Below, piece by piece: positions 46,045 through 54,124 of a stretch of 64,000 nt of DNA (the first letter of the stretch is position 1; every line of letters starts with the position of its first letter). Both the position numbers and the translations under genes were made by a program. The notes beneath the pieces are model-generated. The model was not told the origin of the DNA. It saw nothing but the letters and a program-made list of their open reading frames with translations, and did no database searches. The stretch is from NCBI RefSeq assembly GCF_002960445.1, contig NZ_POJD01000142.1, positions 186,001 through 250,000 of the forward strand. The letters are read 5' to 3'. Origin of the DNA: Streptococcus suis (lineage in GTDB: Bacteria > Bacillota > Bacilli > Lactobacillales > Streptococcaceae).

Positions 46045-46137
46045 GTTAAATTTCTGTTACAAAAATTCTTAATTCAAAGATGTAGGAGGTTCGGAGCTTG
46101 CTCTGATAATAAGGCTTATGTAAATAAGCCGAAAATA

Positions 46138-46179
46138 AGACCCCACCAAGAGTAATTCTTGGTGGGGTCTTGGTGGGGT
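46138..46179. repeat. Arm-type repeats and hairpin, rplL end of the IME
   Basis: Two direct copies of TTGGTGGGGT (46159-46179) plus an inverted copy (46138-46150). The inverted copy pairs with the first direct copy in a 13-14 pair hairpin. On the minus strand it is followed by ATTTTC and could terminate rplL transcription. Confidence 0.8.
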
Positions 46180-46266
46180 TTCTAATGAAACCACCGATTT
46201 ATAATCGCCTTAGGCAATGCTTAAACCCTGTAATACTGGGCTTCCGCAATCAAATTGCGATACTCT

Positions 46267-46284
46267 ATTATTTAAGAGTAACTG
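46267..46284. other. Attachment site, rplL end of the IME
   Basis: ATTATTTAAGAGTAACTG is identical to 38348-38365. The complement encodes the last residues of L7/L12 and its TAA stop. The outer half-site is degenerate here (ATACTC rather than GTTACTC), so the two ends can be told apart. Confidence 0.87.
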
Positions 46285-46633
46285 AAGCGCCTGCTTCTTC
46301 CAATTTAGCTTTGATTTCTTCAGCTTGAGCTGTTGGAACACCTTCTTTAACAAGTGCTGGTGCACCGTCAACAAGTTCTTTAGCTTCTTTAAGACCAAGA
46401 CCTGTGATTTCACGTACAACTTTGATAACGCCAACTTTTTTGTCGCCAGCAGATGTCAATTCAACGTCAAATGAGTCTTTAGCTTCTTCAGCAGCAGCAC
46501 CAGCTGCAGCAACAGCTACAGGAGCAGCTGCAGTTACACCAAATTCTTCTTCGATAGCTTTAACAAGGTCGTTAAGCTCAAGGATAGTAGCTTCTTTAAT
46601 TTCAGCAATAATGTTTTCAATGTTCAATGCCAT
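46268..46633 (-). CDS. rplL: 50S ribosomal protein L7/L12
   Basis: Forms the ribosomal stalk that recruits translation factors; two to three dimers bind one L10. The 121 residues have the N-terminal dimerisation region, the Ala-rich hinge ([14 protein letters not shown], about 35-48) and the C-terminal factor-binding domain with [27 protein letters not shown]. The reading frame ends VTLK-stop, which lies entirely inside the IME attachment core, so insertion left the protein unchanged. What follows the stop is now IME DNA instead of the native terminator. Downstream of rplJ in the usual order. Confidence 0.98.
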   Translation of the reverse strand: MALNIENIIAEIKEATILELNDLVKAIEEEFGVTAAAPVAVAAAGAAAEEAKDSFDVELTSAGDKKVGVIKVVREITGLGLKEAKELVDGAPALVKEGVPTAQAEEIKAKLEEAGASVTLK

Positions 46634-46699
46634 TGTGATATTCCTCCAATTTAGGTTTTTTAAATAGTTTGTAGCACTAAGCAGCTACGCTCTGACACA

Positions 46700-47194
46700 T
46701 TAAGCTGCGTCTTCTTTTTCTGCAACAGCTTTGACAGCATATGCAACGTTGCGAACTGGCGCTTGAAGTACAGAAAGCAACATAGAAAGCATGCCTTCGC
46801 GGTTTGGCAATGTAGCCAGTGCTTCGATTTCTTCTTTAGAAGAAACTTTGCCTTCTACAGCTCCACCTTTGATTTCAAGAGCGTTTGCAGTTTTTGCGAA
46901 ATCGTAAATCGTTTTAGCTGGAGCAACTGCATCGTTTGAGAATGCAACTGCAGATGGACCTACAAACAATTCTGCAAGACCTTCAAGACCAGCTTGCTCA
47001 GCAGCACGACGCAAGATTGAGTTTTTGATAACTTTGTACTCAACTTCTGCACCACGCAAGTTACGACGAAGAACTGTATCTTGTTCTACTGTCAAACCAC
47101 GAGCGTCTACAACAACGATAGATGTTGCAGCTTTCATTTGCTCAGCAACGGCATTTACTAATTCCGCTTTTTTAGCGATAATAGCTTCACTCAT
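46700..47194 (-). CDS. rplJ: 50S ribosomal protein L10
   Basis: Binds 23S rRNA and carries the L7/L12 dimers on its C-terminal helix; it also represses its own operon by binding the leader. I place the start at ATG 47194 ([16 protein letters not shown], 164 residues) with a GGAGG ribosome site. The frame is open to 47269, but that segment is the structured leader. Conserved segments are [23 protein letters not shown] and [10 protein letters not shown]. Followed by rplL at 66 bases. Confidence 0.97.
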   Translation of the reverse strand: MSEAIIAKKAELVNAVAEQMKAATSIVVVDARGLTVEQDTVLRRNLRGAEVEYKVIKNSILRRAAEQAGLEGLAELFVGPSAVAFSNDAVAPAKTIYDFAKTANALEIKGGAVEGKVSSKEEIEALATLPNREGMLSMLLSVLQAPVRNVAYAVKAVAEKEDAA

Positions 47195-47340
47195 TTTTTT
47201 ACCTCCGTTTTTATTTTGGGCTAGGCACAAAAAAATCGCACCTAAACCTAGACACGAAAGTACAAACACGTTTATCTCAATAATCGTTTTGTGCCTCGGT
47301 AGGATGTTTATGAGTCCAGCTCCCCTACTGTCTTAGGTCA
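47195..47340 (-). promoter_or_regulatory. L10 ribosomal leader (autoregulatory RNA)
   Basis: The transcribed region before rplJ contains a long-range pairing of AGGCACAAAA with TTTTGTGCCT, enclosing smaller stems. This is the arrangement of the bacterial L10 leader that binds L10(L12)4. Its sequence and place fit that family; I assigned it by eye. Confidence 0.75.
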
Positions 47341-47359
47341 GTTTTTTCAAACCTTAATC

Positions 47360-47388
47360 ATCATAACACAGTATTTCATAGAATGCAA
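47360..47388 (-). promoter_or_regulatory. rplJL promoter
   Basis: TTGCAT (47383-47388), 17 bases ending TGT, and TATGAT (47360-47365) on the minus strand, just upstream of the leader. Confidence 0.8.
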
Positions 47389-47429
47389 GACTTTTTTATT
47401 ATTTTTTTTACTTTTTTTCCTGCTAGGCT

Positions 47430-47462
47430 AAAAACAACTGCCATTCCCTTGAGAATAGCAGT
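47430..47462 (-). terminator. Terminator after topA
   Basis: A ten-pair stem ACTGCTATTC/GAATGGCAGT (47453-47462 with 47437-47446, one wobble) followed by TGTTTTT on the minus strand. Confidence 0.8.
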
Positions 47463-47468
47463 CTTATC

Positions 47469-49562
47469 TTATTTAATTTTATCTTCCTCATAGTCACCAT
47501 TTGGACAGACAACTTGTTTACCACCTCCACGGACTTTTTTCTCGACGAGATAGTGGTCACATTTTGGACAGGCACGACCAACCGGCTTATCCCATGAGGT
47601 AAATTCACATTCTGGATAACGGTCACAACCATAAAATAAACGATTGCGTTTGCTCTTACGTTCAATGACCTGGCCTTGTTGACAAACTGGACAAGTCACG
47701 CCGATTTCTTTGGTAATTTGTTTGGTGTTGCGGCAATCGGGGAAATTGCTACATGCGTAGAATTTTCCAAAACGACCTAGTTTAATAACCATTTCATGTC
47801 CACAAACTTCACAATCAAATCCAGCTGGTTCATCTTTAATTTGGATTTTTTCCATCTGGTCTTCAGCTTTAGAAAGTTCCACTTTAAAGGGTTGATAGAA
47901 ACCATCGATAACCTTCTGCCACTGCTCCTTACCGATTTCAACATCATCTAGTTTTTGCTCCATTTCAGCCGTAAAGGTGACATTGACAATGTCTGGGAAA
48001 AATTCGACAATGAGTTTATTGACAATCTCGCCCAACTCTGTCGGTTCAAACCGTTTAGCTGCAAGCTTAACATAATAGCGTTTCTGAATGGTTTCAATGG
48101 TTGGAGCATAGGTTGACGGACGCCCTACACCATTTTCTTCCAAAGTCTTAATCAAAGTAGCTTCAGAATAGCGAGCAGGTGGCTGCGTGAAATGTTGTTC
48201 AGGATTTGTTGATGTGCGTACAACTGTATCGCCTTGCTCCATATCTGGCAACATCTTATTCTTGTCAGAATCATTATAGACAGCCATGTAACCATCAAAT
48301 TTAACTTGGCTACCATTGGCAGCAAAAATCACTCCATTTTGACCAAGACGAACACTCATGGTATCAAAGACCGCTGCTGCCATCTGACTAGCCACAAAAC
48401 GATTCCAAATCAAGGTATAGAGACGAAGTTGGTCCTTATCCAGATACTTGGCAATGGATTCCGGTGTCAATTGAACATTTGAAGGGCGAATGGCTTCGTG
48501 GGCATCTTGGGCACCGGTTGCATTCTTGACCTTGCTTCCATGTTTCGAATACTTTTCCCCAAAACGTTCTGTGATAAACTCTGCTGCCTGTGCTTGTGCA
48601 ACAGGGCTAATACGGGTCGAATCCGTACGCATATAGGTAATCAAACCTTGTGTACCACCTGTACCAAGACTAACCCCTTCATAGAGCTGTTGAGCAACCA
48701 TCATTGTTTTACGAGTACGGAAGTTGATTTTATTGGCCGCATCCATCTGCATAGTCGAGGTTGTATAAGGAAGTGGTGCATTACGTTTACGTTCCTTACG
48801 CTCTACCTGTTCGACCAAGAAATCATCGCTATTTAAACGAGCCAGAATCTCCTTGACCTGTTCATTGTTTTCAACCTTAACTTTTTTCCCATCTAATCCA
48901 TAAAAGCTAGCTTGAAATTTCTTTGTACCTTTTTTAAAAGTAGCATCAATTGTCCAATATTCCTCTGGTTTGAAATTGTTGATTTCATTTTCACGGTCAA
49001 TAATCAGCTTGAGGGCAACGGATTGTACTCGCCCTGCTGACAAGCCTTTTTTGACTTTCTTCCAAAGAATGGGTGAGATTGAATATCCAACAATACGGTC
49101 TAAAACACGACGAGCCTGTTGGGCATCGACTAAATCATGATTAATAGCACGAGGTTCCTTGAAGGCATTTTTAACGGCATCCTTGGTGATTTCGTTGAAA
49201 ACAACCCGGTTTTTATCCTTTTCGTCTAGTCCCAAAATATGAGCCAAATGCCAAGAAATCGCTTCTCCTTCACGGTCCGGGTCACTTGCCAGAAAGACTT
49301 GTTTGGCATTTTTTGCCTCTTTCTTCAAGGAATTGATAAGCGGACCTTTTCCGCGGATATTGATATATTCAGGTGCGTAGTTGTTATCGAAGTCAATGGA
49401 CATACTGGATTTTTTCAAATCACGGATATGACCTACTGAAGCAACAACTCGGTAGTTTTTACCTAGATACTTCTCAATGGTCTTTGCCTTTGCAGGCGAC
49501 TCTACAATAACAAGATTTTTCTTACTTACTGTTTTTTTCTTACTAACTGATTTTGTAGCCAT
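47469..49562 (-). CDS. topA: DNA topoisomerase I
   Basis: Relaxes negative supercoils through a transient 5'-phosphotyrosine link. The 697 residues begin with a Lys-rich tail, then the TOPRIM domain ([18 protein letters not shown] and [15 protein letters not shown] with the metal-binding acids). The catalytic Tyr is in [12 protein letters not shown] near residue 306. The C-terminus has zinc ribbons: CEVCGH...CSNFPDC, CPVCQQ...CDRYPEC, and a third starting CPKCDH in which the last Cys is replaced ([10 protein letters not shown]), so that finger has three Cys. Follows dprA in the same direction, the common Firmicute order. Confidence 0.97.
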   Translation of the reverse strand: MATKSVSKKKTVSKKNLVIVESPAKAKTIEKYLGKNYRVVASVGHIRDLKKSSMSIDFDNNYAPEYINIRGKGPLINSLKKEAKNAKQVFLASDPDREGEAISWHLAHILGLDEKDKNRVVFNEITKDAVKNAFKEPRAINHDLVDAQQARRVLDRIVGYSISPILWKKVKKGLSAGRVQSVALKLIIDRENEINNFKPEEYWTIDATFKKGTKKFQASFYGLDGKKVKVENNEQVKEILARLNSDDFLVEQVERKERKRNAPLPYTTSTMQMDAANKINFRTRKTMMVAQQLYEGVSLGTGGTQGLITYMRTDSTRISPVAQAQAAEFITERFGEKYSKHGSKVKNATGAQDAHEAIRPSNVQLTPESIAKYLDKDQLRLYTLIWNRFVASQMAAAVFDTMSVRLGQNGVIFAANGSQVKFDGYMAVYNDSDKNKMLPDMEQGDTVVRTSTNPEQHFTQPPARYSEATLIKTLEENGVGRPSTYAPTIETIQKRYYVKLAAKRFEPTELGEIVNKLIVEFFPDIVNVTFTAEMEQKLDDVEIGKEQWQKVIDGFYQPFKVELSKAEDQMEKIQIKDEPAGFDCEVCGHEMVIKLGRFGKFYACSNFPDCRNTKQITKEIGVTCPVCQQGQVIERKSKRNRLFYGCDRYPECEFTSWDKPVGRACPKCDHYLVEKKVRGGGKQVVCPNGDYEEDKIK

Positions 49563-49654
49563 TCTATTTCCTTACAAATATGTTTAACCTCACAAAGAAT
49601 ATACTATTTTTCAGTCAGTGTCAAGATTTTTATTTTCCTATAGGAGAACTTATT

Positions 49655-50497
49655 TTATAATTGATAGTCTGAAAGGATGTCCAAGCCTGATGTAATGCAC
49701 TTTGCCCCTTCTTGAATCAAATGATGGCAACCATCTGATTTCCCATCCAAAATGGAACCAGGAATGGCAAATATTTCCCGCCCTTCTTCCAGGGCACGCT
49801 CACAAGTAATCAGGCTGCCCGATCGCATTTTTGCCTCGCAGACCACCAGTCCTTCCACCAAACCAGCTATAATGCGATTACGTTCTGGAAAATGGTATTT
49901 GAGTGGCTGAGCACCTGGTTCATATTCAGTCAAAACCAAATGATGTTTACCGATGTAGGTCTGTAATTCTCTATTTTCTTTGGGATAAATCTTATCCAAA
50001 CCTGTTCCAATAACAGCAATGGTTTGTCCACCATTTTTCAGGCTAGCAATATGGGCAGCTGTATCAATTCCTCTAGCCAAACCACTAACAATGACAAAAC
50101 GATTACTCAATTCCTTGATAATTTTCTGGACAGACTGAATGCCATTTTTGCTGGCATTTCGTGTCCCAACAACTGCTAGCTTGGATTTTTCTAGCAATTC
50201 TAAATCCCCTTGATAAAACAAAAGTACAGGTGGATTGTAAATTTGCTTCAATGCTAGTGGATAGACGTCATCCAAAATCGACAAAGAAGGAAACTTGTTA
50301 AATTCTTCCCGACAAGATTTGATATCCAAATTCTTATAGTTTTCCATAAATAACACTGGATTTTTACATTCAGACACTACAGCGACATTTCGTAAGGTCA
50401 ATTTTTTACCATGTAAATCTTGATAGTCCAAAACTTTATTAATATTAAGATTGGTCAGACCTGCTTTTTTCCATTTAAACAATTCAAAATTATTCAT
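49655..50497 (-). CDS. dprA: DNA processing protein DprA
   Basis: Binds incoming single-stranded DNA in transformation and loads RecA. The start is ATG 50497 (MNNFELFKWKKAGLTNLNIN, 280 residues), preceded by GAGGTG; the longer open frame has no ribosome site. Rossmann-type motifs are LAVVGTRNASKNG, VSGLARGIDTAAHIASL, TIAVIGTGLDKIYPKENREL and FPERNRIIAGLVEGLVVCEA. The expected C-terminal DML1-like extension is absent, as in other streptococci. Its presence fits a naturally competent species. It lies upstream of topA with about 90 bases between; no CIN-box was identified. Confidence 0.95.
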   Translation of the reverse strand: MNNFELFKWKKAGLTNLNINKVLDYQDLHGKKLTLRNVAVVSECKNPVLFMENYKNLDIKSCREEFNKFPSLSILDDVYPLALKQIYNPPVLLFYQGDLELLEKSKLAVVGTRNASKNGIQSVQKIIKELSNRFVIVSGLARGIDTAAHIASLKNGGQTIAVIGTGLDKIYPKENRELQTYIGKHHLVLTEYEPGAQPLKYHFPERNRIIAGLVEGLVVCEAKMRSGSLITCERALEEGREIFAIPGSILDGKSDGCHHLIQEGAKCITSGLDILSDYQL

Positions 50498-50555
50498 TTT
50501 CTTCACCTCACTTACTCTATTCGCAAGGCAAAGAAAAAATTCTCCCGAAGAAGAA

Positions 50556-51113
50556 TTATTTTTTAGGTATTTCTTTGATAACACGCGCAGGATTGCCCAC
50601 TAAAACGACATTATCACCAAAAGACTTGGTCACAACGGAACCAGCACCAACAACCACGTTGTTGCCCAAGGTCACGCCAGGTAAGATTGTCACACCACCA
50701 CCAGCCCAGAAATTATCACCAATGGTAATAGGATCTCCATATTCCAAACCAGAATTCCGTTCATCAGGATCCAGTGGATGAAGAGGAGTTAGCAACTGTA
50801 CATTTGGACCAAGCATGGCATTTTTGCCAATGGTGATGGGACAGACATCCAACATGGTACAGTTGAAATTAGCGTAAAAATCCTCTCCGACATGAATATT
50901 ACTTCCGTAGTCACAGTAGAAATTTGGCTCCATATAGATACGTTGGCCTGTAGTTCCAAACCAGCTCTTCAATTGCTCCGAACGAACCTTACCATCAAGT
51001 TCATCGTTAAATCGTTTCATATTTTGACGAGCTAAAATCCGCATCTGAACCAATTCTGGATCACCAGCCTGATAAAACTGACCTGTAATCATTTTTTCTC
51101 TTTCTGTCGACAT
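50556..51113 (-). CDS. Sugar O-acetyltransferase, maltose/galactoside acetyltransferase family
   Basis: A hexapeptide-repeat enzyme of 185 residues that transfers acetyl from acetyl-CoA to a sugar. It has the N-terminal MTGQFY-like cap domain (EREKMITGQFYQAGDPEL), then left-handed beta-helix repeats with the catalytic His in TPLHPLDPDERNSG and the CoA-loop WAGGGVTILPGVTLGNNVVVGAGSVVTK. It matches Maa/LacA/NodL relatives in length. The acceptor sugar is not known; these enzymes may detoxify unusable sugars. It is 10 bases after the CsoR-like gene, suggesting co-transcription. Confidence 0.9.
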   Translation of the reverse strand: MSTEREKMITGQFYQAGDPELVQMRILARQNMKRFNDELDGKVRSEQLKSWFGTTGQRIYMEPNFYCDYGSNIHVGEDFYANFNCTMLDVCPITIGKNAMLGPNVQLLTPLHPLDPDERNSGLEYGDPITIGDNFWAGGGVTILPGVTLGNNVVVGAGSVVTKSFGDNVVLVGNPARVIKEIPKK

Positions 51114-51123
51114 ACCCCTACTC

Positions 51124-51384
51124 CTATTTTTTAATGATTAGATTGATGGCTTGAGCAAGACGCGCTTCTTGTTCTTCAGGGTTTTCAGACGGATGAGCAA
51201 TACAGTCTTGGACCTTCTGAGCAATGACCATTCCCATCATACTATTGATACTGGAACGAACAGCACTCAACTGAGTTACGATATCAATACATTCCTGATC
51301 TTCTTCAATCATTTTCTGAATGCCACGGAGCTGACCTTCGGCCCGTTTCAAACGGTTAATCATCTTTTTCTTATCAGTATTCAT
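51124..51384 (-). CDS. CsoR/CstR-family sensor repressor (probably persulfide-sensing)
   Basis: An all-helical repressor of 86 residues in the copper-sensing CsoR / RcnR / persulfide-sensing CstR family. The two conserved cysteines are Cys32 (EECIDI-type position) and Cys61. The His that completes the copper site four residues before the second Cys in CsoR is Lys57 here, so copper sensing is unlikely; a Cys pair without that His is the CstR pattern. The divergent neighbour is a rhodanese/CoA-disulfide reductase gene, which also fits sulfur stress. Its ATG lies 7 bases after a -10-like TACCAT and has no spaced ribosome site, so the message may be leaderless. Operator-like palindromes lie at both promoters. 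Confidence 0.85.
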   Translation of the reverse strand: MNTDKKKMINRLKRAEGQLRGIQKMIEEDQECIDIVTQLSAVRSSINSMMGMVIAQKVQDCIAHPSENPEEQEARLAQAINLIIKK

Positions 51385-51420
51385 ACCCTATATGGTACTG
51401 CTTGAAGTGAAAATTGTCAA
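51384..51420 (-). promoter_or_regulatory. csoR/cstR-type promoter with overlapping operator
   Basis: TTGACA (51415-51420), 17 bases, TACCAT (51392-51397) on the minus strand. TACCATATAGGGTA (51384-51397), a degenerate version of the neighbouring operator, covers the -10 and the start codon. Confidence 0.6.
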
Positions 51421-51429
51421 TTTTTTACC

Positions 51430-51478
51430 TTGACATCTCTCGAATTCCTTGATATATTTTAGATACCCCTAAGGGTAT
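51430..51478 (+). promoter_or_regulatory. Promoter and CsoR/CstR-type operator of the reductase gene
   Basis: TTGACA (51430-51435), 17 bases ending TGA, TATATT (51453-51458). The palindrome ATACCCCTAAGGGTAT (51463-51478) covers the predicted +1. G/C-tract palindromes flanked by AT of this type are the usual operators of the CsoR family. Confidence 0.82.
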
Positions 51479-51490
51479 AAAGGAGTAACA

Positions 51491-53464
51491 ATGTTTAAAC
51501 AATTATTTTCAGGAATGTTTTCAAATACTGACAGTCTTCCGATAACTGATGTAAAACAAGCAATAAAATCTACGAATGCTGTTTTGCTAGATGTTCGCGA
51601 AGTCGACGAATTTGCTAGTGGTCATATTCCACAAGCCATCAACCAGCCCTTAAGTCAACTTGACCAATTTAAAGGTGACAAAACCAAGAACTATCTGATC
51701 ATCTGTCAATCTGGCATGCGTAGCCAACGGGCGACAGAATATCTAAAATCTCAAGGCTATCAAGCAATCAACGTTAAAGGCGGTATGAATTGCCTGGACA
51801 GGAGGAATAGCATGAAAATAATTATTGTAGGTGGTGTCGCTGCTGGTATGTCAGCAGCTACTCGCTTGCGTCGTCTGATGGAAAATGCTGAAATCATCGT
51901 TTTTGAGAAAGGACCCTATGTTTCCTTTGCCAACTGCGGTTTACCTTATTACATTTCTGGAGAAATAGCAGAGCATGACAGTTTATTGCTTCAAACGCCA
52001 GAAAGTTTGAAACAACGCTTCAATCTAGATGTCCGCCCCTTCCATGAAGTCATTAGTATTGATACTGAGCAGCAAACTGTAACAGTCAAAACGCCTACTG
52101 GTGAGTTGATTGAAAGCTACGACAAACTTATCCTATCACCCGGCGCCAAGCCTGTCATTCCAAATCTATCTGGTATTGAAGAAGCTGAAAATCTTTTTAC
52201 ACTTCGTAATGTACCTGATTTGGACAAGATTATGAATAAACTAGACCAGATCAAGTCTGGTCATGCTGTGGTAATTGGTGCAGGTTTTATCGGTCTAGAG
52301 ATGGCTGAAAACTTAGCTTTAAAAGGCTTGAAGGTCACTCTTATCGAACAGGCTCCCCATGTTTTGCCAACATTTGACCTAGAGATGGCTCGATATGTGG
52401 AAGCAGAGTTAACAAGTAAGGGTGTCAATGTTATCACTGGGCAGTCTGTCACTGCTTTTCATGAAAAAGGACAGGTTCTAGAATTGTCTAATGGACAAAC
52501 CTTATCATCTGATGTGACCATTCTCTCAGTTGGAGTTGCCCCAGATAGTCAACTGGCTAAAAATGCTGGGATTGAGTTAGGACTACGAGGAGGTATCCTT
52601 GTTGACCAAAACTACCAAACTAGTCAGAAGAATATTTATGCTGTTGGTGATGCTATTGTCGTCAAGCAAGAAATTACTGGTCAAGATGCCTTGATTTCAC
52701 TGGCTTCTCCTGCCAACCGACAAGGCAGACAGGTGGCGGATGTTATCGCTGGACTTGATAGAAAAAACAAAGGTTCTATTGGAACAGCTATCGTTAAAGT
52801 CTTTGACCTGGCTGCTGCCTCAACAGGATTGAGCGAAGGTACTGTCCAATCACTCGGATATGAGCATGCCGTCGTTCATACGACTGGAAAAGACCATGCA
52901 GGTTATTATCCTGGTGCGTCTGATATTGTTTTAAAACTTATATTCTCTCCAACTGACGGCAAAATTTTCGGTGCCCAGGCAGTCGGTCAAAAAGGAGTAG
53001 ATAAGCGGATAGACGTCCTTGCCACTGCTATCAAGGCTGGACTAACGATTTTTGATTTGCCAGAGCTAGAATTGACCTACGCCCCGCCATTTGGTTCAGC
53101 CAAAGACCCAGTCAATATGATTGGATATGCTGCCATGAACATCGCAGAAGGGATTAGCCAAAACATCCAGTGGCACCAACTAGACGACGAGTTAGCTACT
53201 GGTAAAGTTTTATTAGATGTCCGCAATCCTGGTGAAATCACAAACGGGCAGTTCAAGGAATTCATTCATATTCCTTTAGACCAACTCCGTGAGAGAATTG
53301 GAGAACTGGATGCTTCAAAAGAATACATTGTCAGCTGCCATAGTGGACTTCGTTCTTATATTGCCGAACGTATCTTGAAAGAAAAGGGTTTTGACGTTAA
53401 AAACCTAGACGGAGCCTATTCACTCTATAAGATGGCATTGCCTGAAAATATAATCCATCCATAA
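51491..53464 (+). CDS. Rhodanese fused to CoA-disulfide reductase with C-terminal rhodanese
   Basis: A 657-residue open frame in three parts. Residues 1-105 form a rhodanese domain with active loop CQSGMR (Cys72). From residue 108 there is a complete FAD/NAD(P)H pyridine nucleotide-disulfide oxidoreductase (MKIIIVGGVAAGMS; single redox Cys149 in SFANCGLPYY) of the CoA-disulfide/persulfide reductase type. The last 100 residues are a second rhodanese with CHSGLR. The junction looks accidental: an AGGAGG ribosome site and ATG (51812) for the reductase are intact, and removing one T near 51790 would end the first domain at a TGA overlapping that ATG. The pre-mutation state was thus probably two coupled genes. 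Both enzymes handle sulfane sulfur, under a CstR-like repressor. Confidence 0.88.
   Translation: MFKQLFSGMFSNTDSLPITDVKQAIKSTNAVLLDVREVDEFASGHIPQAINQPLSQLDQFKGDKTKNYLIICQSGMRSQRATEYLKSQGYQAINVKGGMNCLDRRNSMKIIIVGGVAAGMSAATRLRRLMENAEIIVFEKGPYVSFANCGLPYYISGEIAEHDSLLLQTPESLKQRFNLDVRPFHEVISIDTEQQTVTVKTPTGELIESYDKLILSPGAKPVIPNLSGIEEAENLFTLRNVPDLDKIMNKLDQIKSGHAVVIGAGFIGLEMAENLALKGLKVTLIEQAPHVLPTFDLEMARYVEAELTSKGVNVITGQSVTAFHEKGQVLELSNGQTLSSDVTILSVGVAPDSQLAKNAGIELGLRGGILVDQNYQTSQKNIYAVGDAIVVKQEITGQDALISLASPANRQGRQVADVIAGLDRKNKGSIGTAIVKVFDLAAASTGLSEGTVQSLGYEHAVVHTTGKDHAGYYPGASDIVLKLIFSPTDGKIFGAQAVGQKGVDKRIDVLATAIKAGLTIFDLPELELTYAPPFGSAKDPVNMIGYAAMNIAEGISQNIQWHQLDDELATGKVLLDVRNPGEITNGQFKEFIHIPLDQLRERIGELDASKEYIVSCHSGLRSYIAERILKEKGFDVKNLDGAYSLYKMALPENIIHP
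51785..51815 (+). other. Apparent one-base insertion joining two genes
   Basis: In the present frame the segment reads GMNCLDRRNSMK. Deleting one T of the pair at 51790-51791 gives GMNAWTGGIA-stop, a normal rhodanese ending, with TGA overlapping ATG (51812-51815). AGGAGG at 51800-51805 would serve the reductase. Confidence 0.75.
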
Positions 53465-53470
53465 GCAACT

Positions 53471-53506
53471 AACCTTCTGTGATTTTAGATCCAGAAGGTT
53501 TTTTCT
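53471..53506 (+). terminator. Terminator after the reductase gene
   Basis: A nine-pair perfect stem AACCTTCTG/CAGAAGGTT (53471-53479 with 53492-53500) followed by TTTTTC. Confidence 0.88.
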
Positions 53507-53534
53507 TGACTTTTAATAAACAATACCTTACAAT
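53506..53534 (+). promoter_or_regulatory. Promoter of DUF1836-hemolysin III
   Basis: TTGACT (53506-53511), 17 bases, TACAAT (53529-53534), about 38 bases before the ATG at 53573. Confidence 0.7.
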
Positions 53535-53572
53535 CTAGTTATCATTACTAGATATGAGAAAGTTGATAATCT

Positions 53573-54124
53573 ATGAAACATTCCATCCCCTACTGGCATG
53601 AATTACCTGATTTAGATTTGTATTTGGACCAAGTTCTGCTCTATGTTAATCAAGTAGTCAATTCTCAGGAAATCCTTGAACAGAAGAGTTTATACTCAAT
53701 GAAAATCAACAGTAGCCTAGGAAACGAAGCCGATGATAGAACTGGGGTTCATCAAGGCAAGTTGACAACGGATAATGTTGATTTTCGAAGAGTATTGACT
53801 GCTGCCATGATCAATAACTATGTCAAACACAAGCAGCTCGAAAAACCTGTTAAGAAAAAATACCAGAAGCAGCAAGTGGCGCGCTTGATTGCCCTCACTA
53901 TCTTAAAAAATGTCTTTTCCATTCAAGAAATCAGTCAGACCTTACAACTTCTTCTCCAATCAAGTCATTCAGAAACACTCTACAACCATTTTGTTGACTG
54001 TATGCGAAACGAGGAAAATGAAGAAACGCCTGAAATCATTCACTACGCTTGTCAATCCGTCAAACTCTACTACAAAACCCGTCAACTCACTGTTGAATTA
54101 GAAAGGAAATTTCATGAATCCTAG
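53573..54124 (+). CDS. DUF1836 domain protein
   Basis: A 183-residue cytoplasmic protein I recognise as DUF1836. The signature IPYWHELPDLDLYLDQV opens it, and TAAMINNYVKHKQLEKPVKKKYQKQQVARLIALTILK (written here as a region, about 80-116) is typical; it resembles an HTH/MerR-like DNA-binding segment. The family is thought to contain transcription regulators, but no function is established. It overlaps the hemolysin III gene by 11 bases, so the two are coupled and perhaps functionally linked. Confidence 0.8.
   Translation: MKHSIPYWHELPDLDLYLDQVLLYVNQVVNSQEILEQKSLYSMKINSSLGNEADDRTGVHQGKLTTDNVDFRRVLTAAMINNYVKHKQLEKPVKKKYQKQQVARLIALTILKNVFSIQEISQTLQLLLQSSHSETLYNHFVDCMRNEENEETPEIIHYACQSVKLYYKTRQLTVELERKFHES

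Larger units (their letters stand above)
38348..46284. mobile_element. Integrative mobilizable element (IME) in the 3' end of rplL
   Basis: A 7.9 kb insertion between two copies of the 18-base repeat ATTATTTAAGAGTAACTG, one of which spans the rplL stop codon. The core TTATTTAAGAGTAAC is, to my knowledge, the attachment sequence of S. suis ICE/IMEs at rplL. The cargo on the minus strand is an MmeI-like restriction-modification enzyme at the rplL end, then an unknown conserved protein, an FtsK/TcpA-like ATPase, an HUH Rep/relaxase, a DUF3173 protein and a tyrosine integrase at the far end. No type IV secretion genes are present, so it should depend on a helper ICE for transfer. rplL itself keeps its full coding sequence. 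Confidence 0.9.

Noticed and set aside
47195..47269. 25-codon N-terminal extension of L10
   Set aside because: It is the structured L10 leader; the conserved protein start and the GGAGG support ATG 47194.
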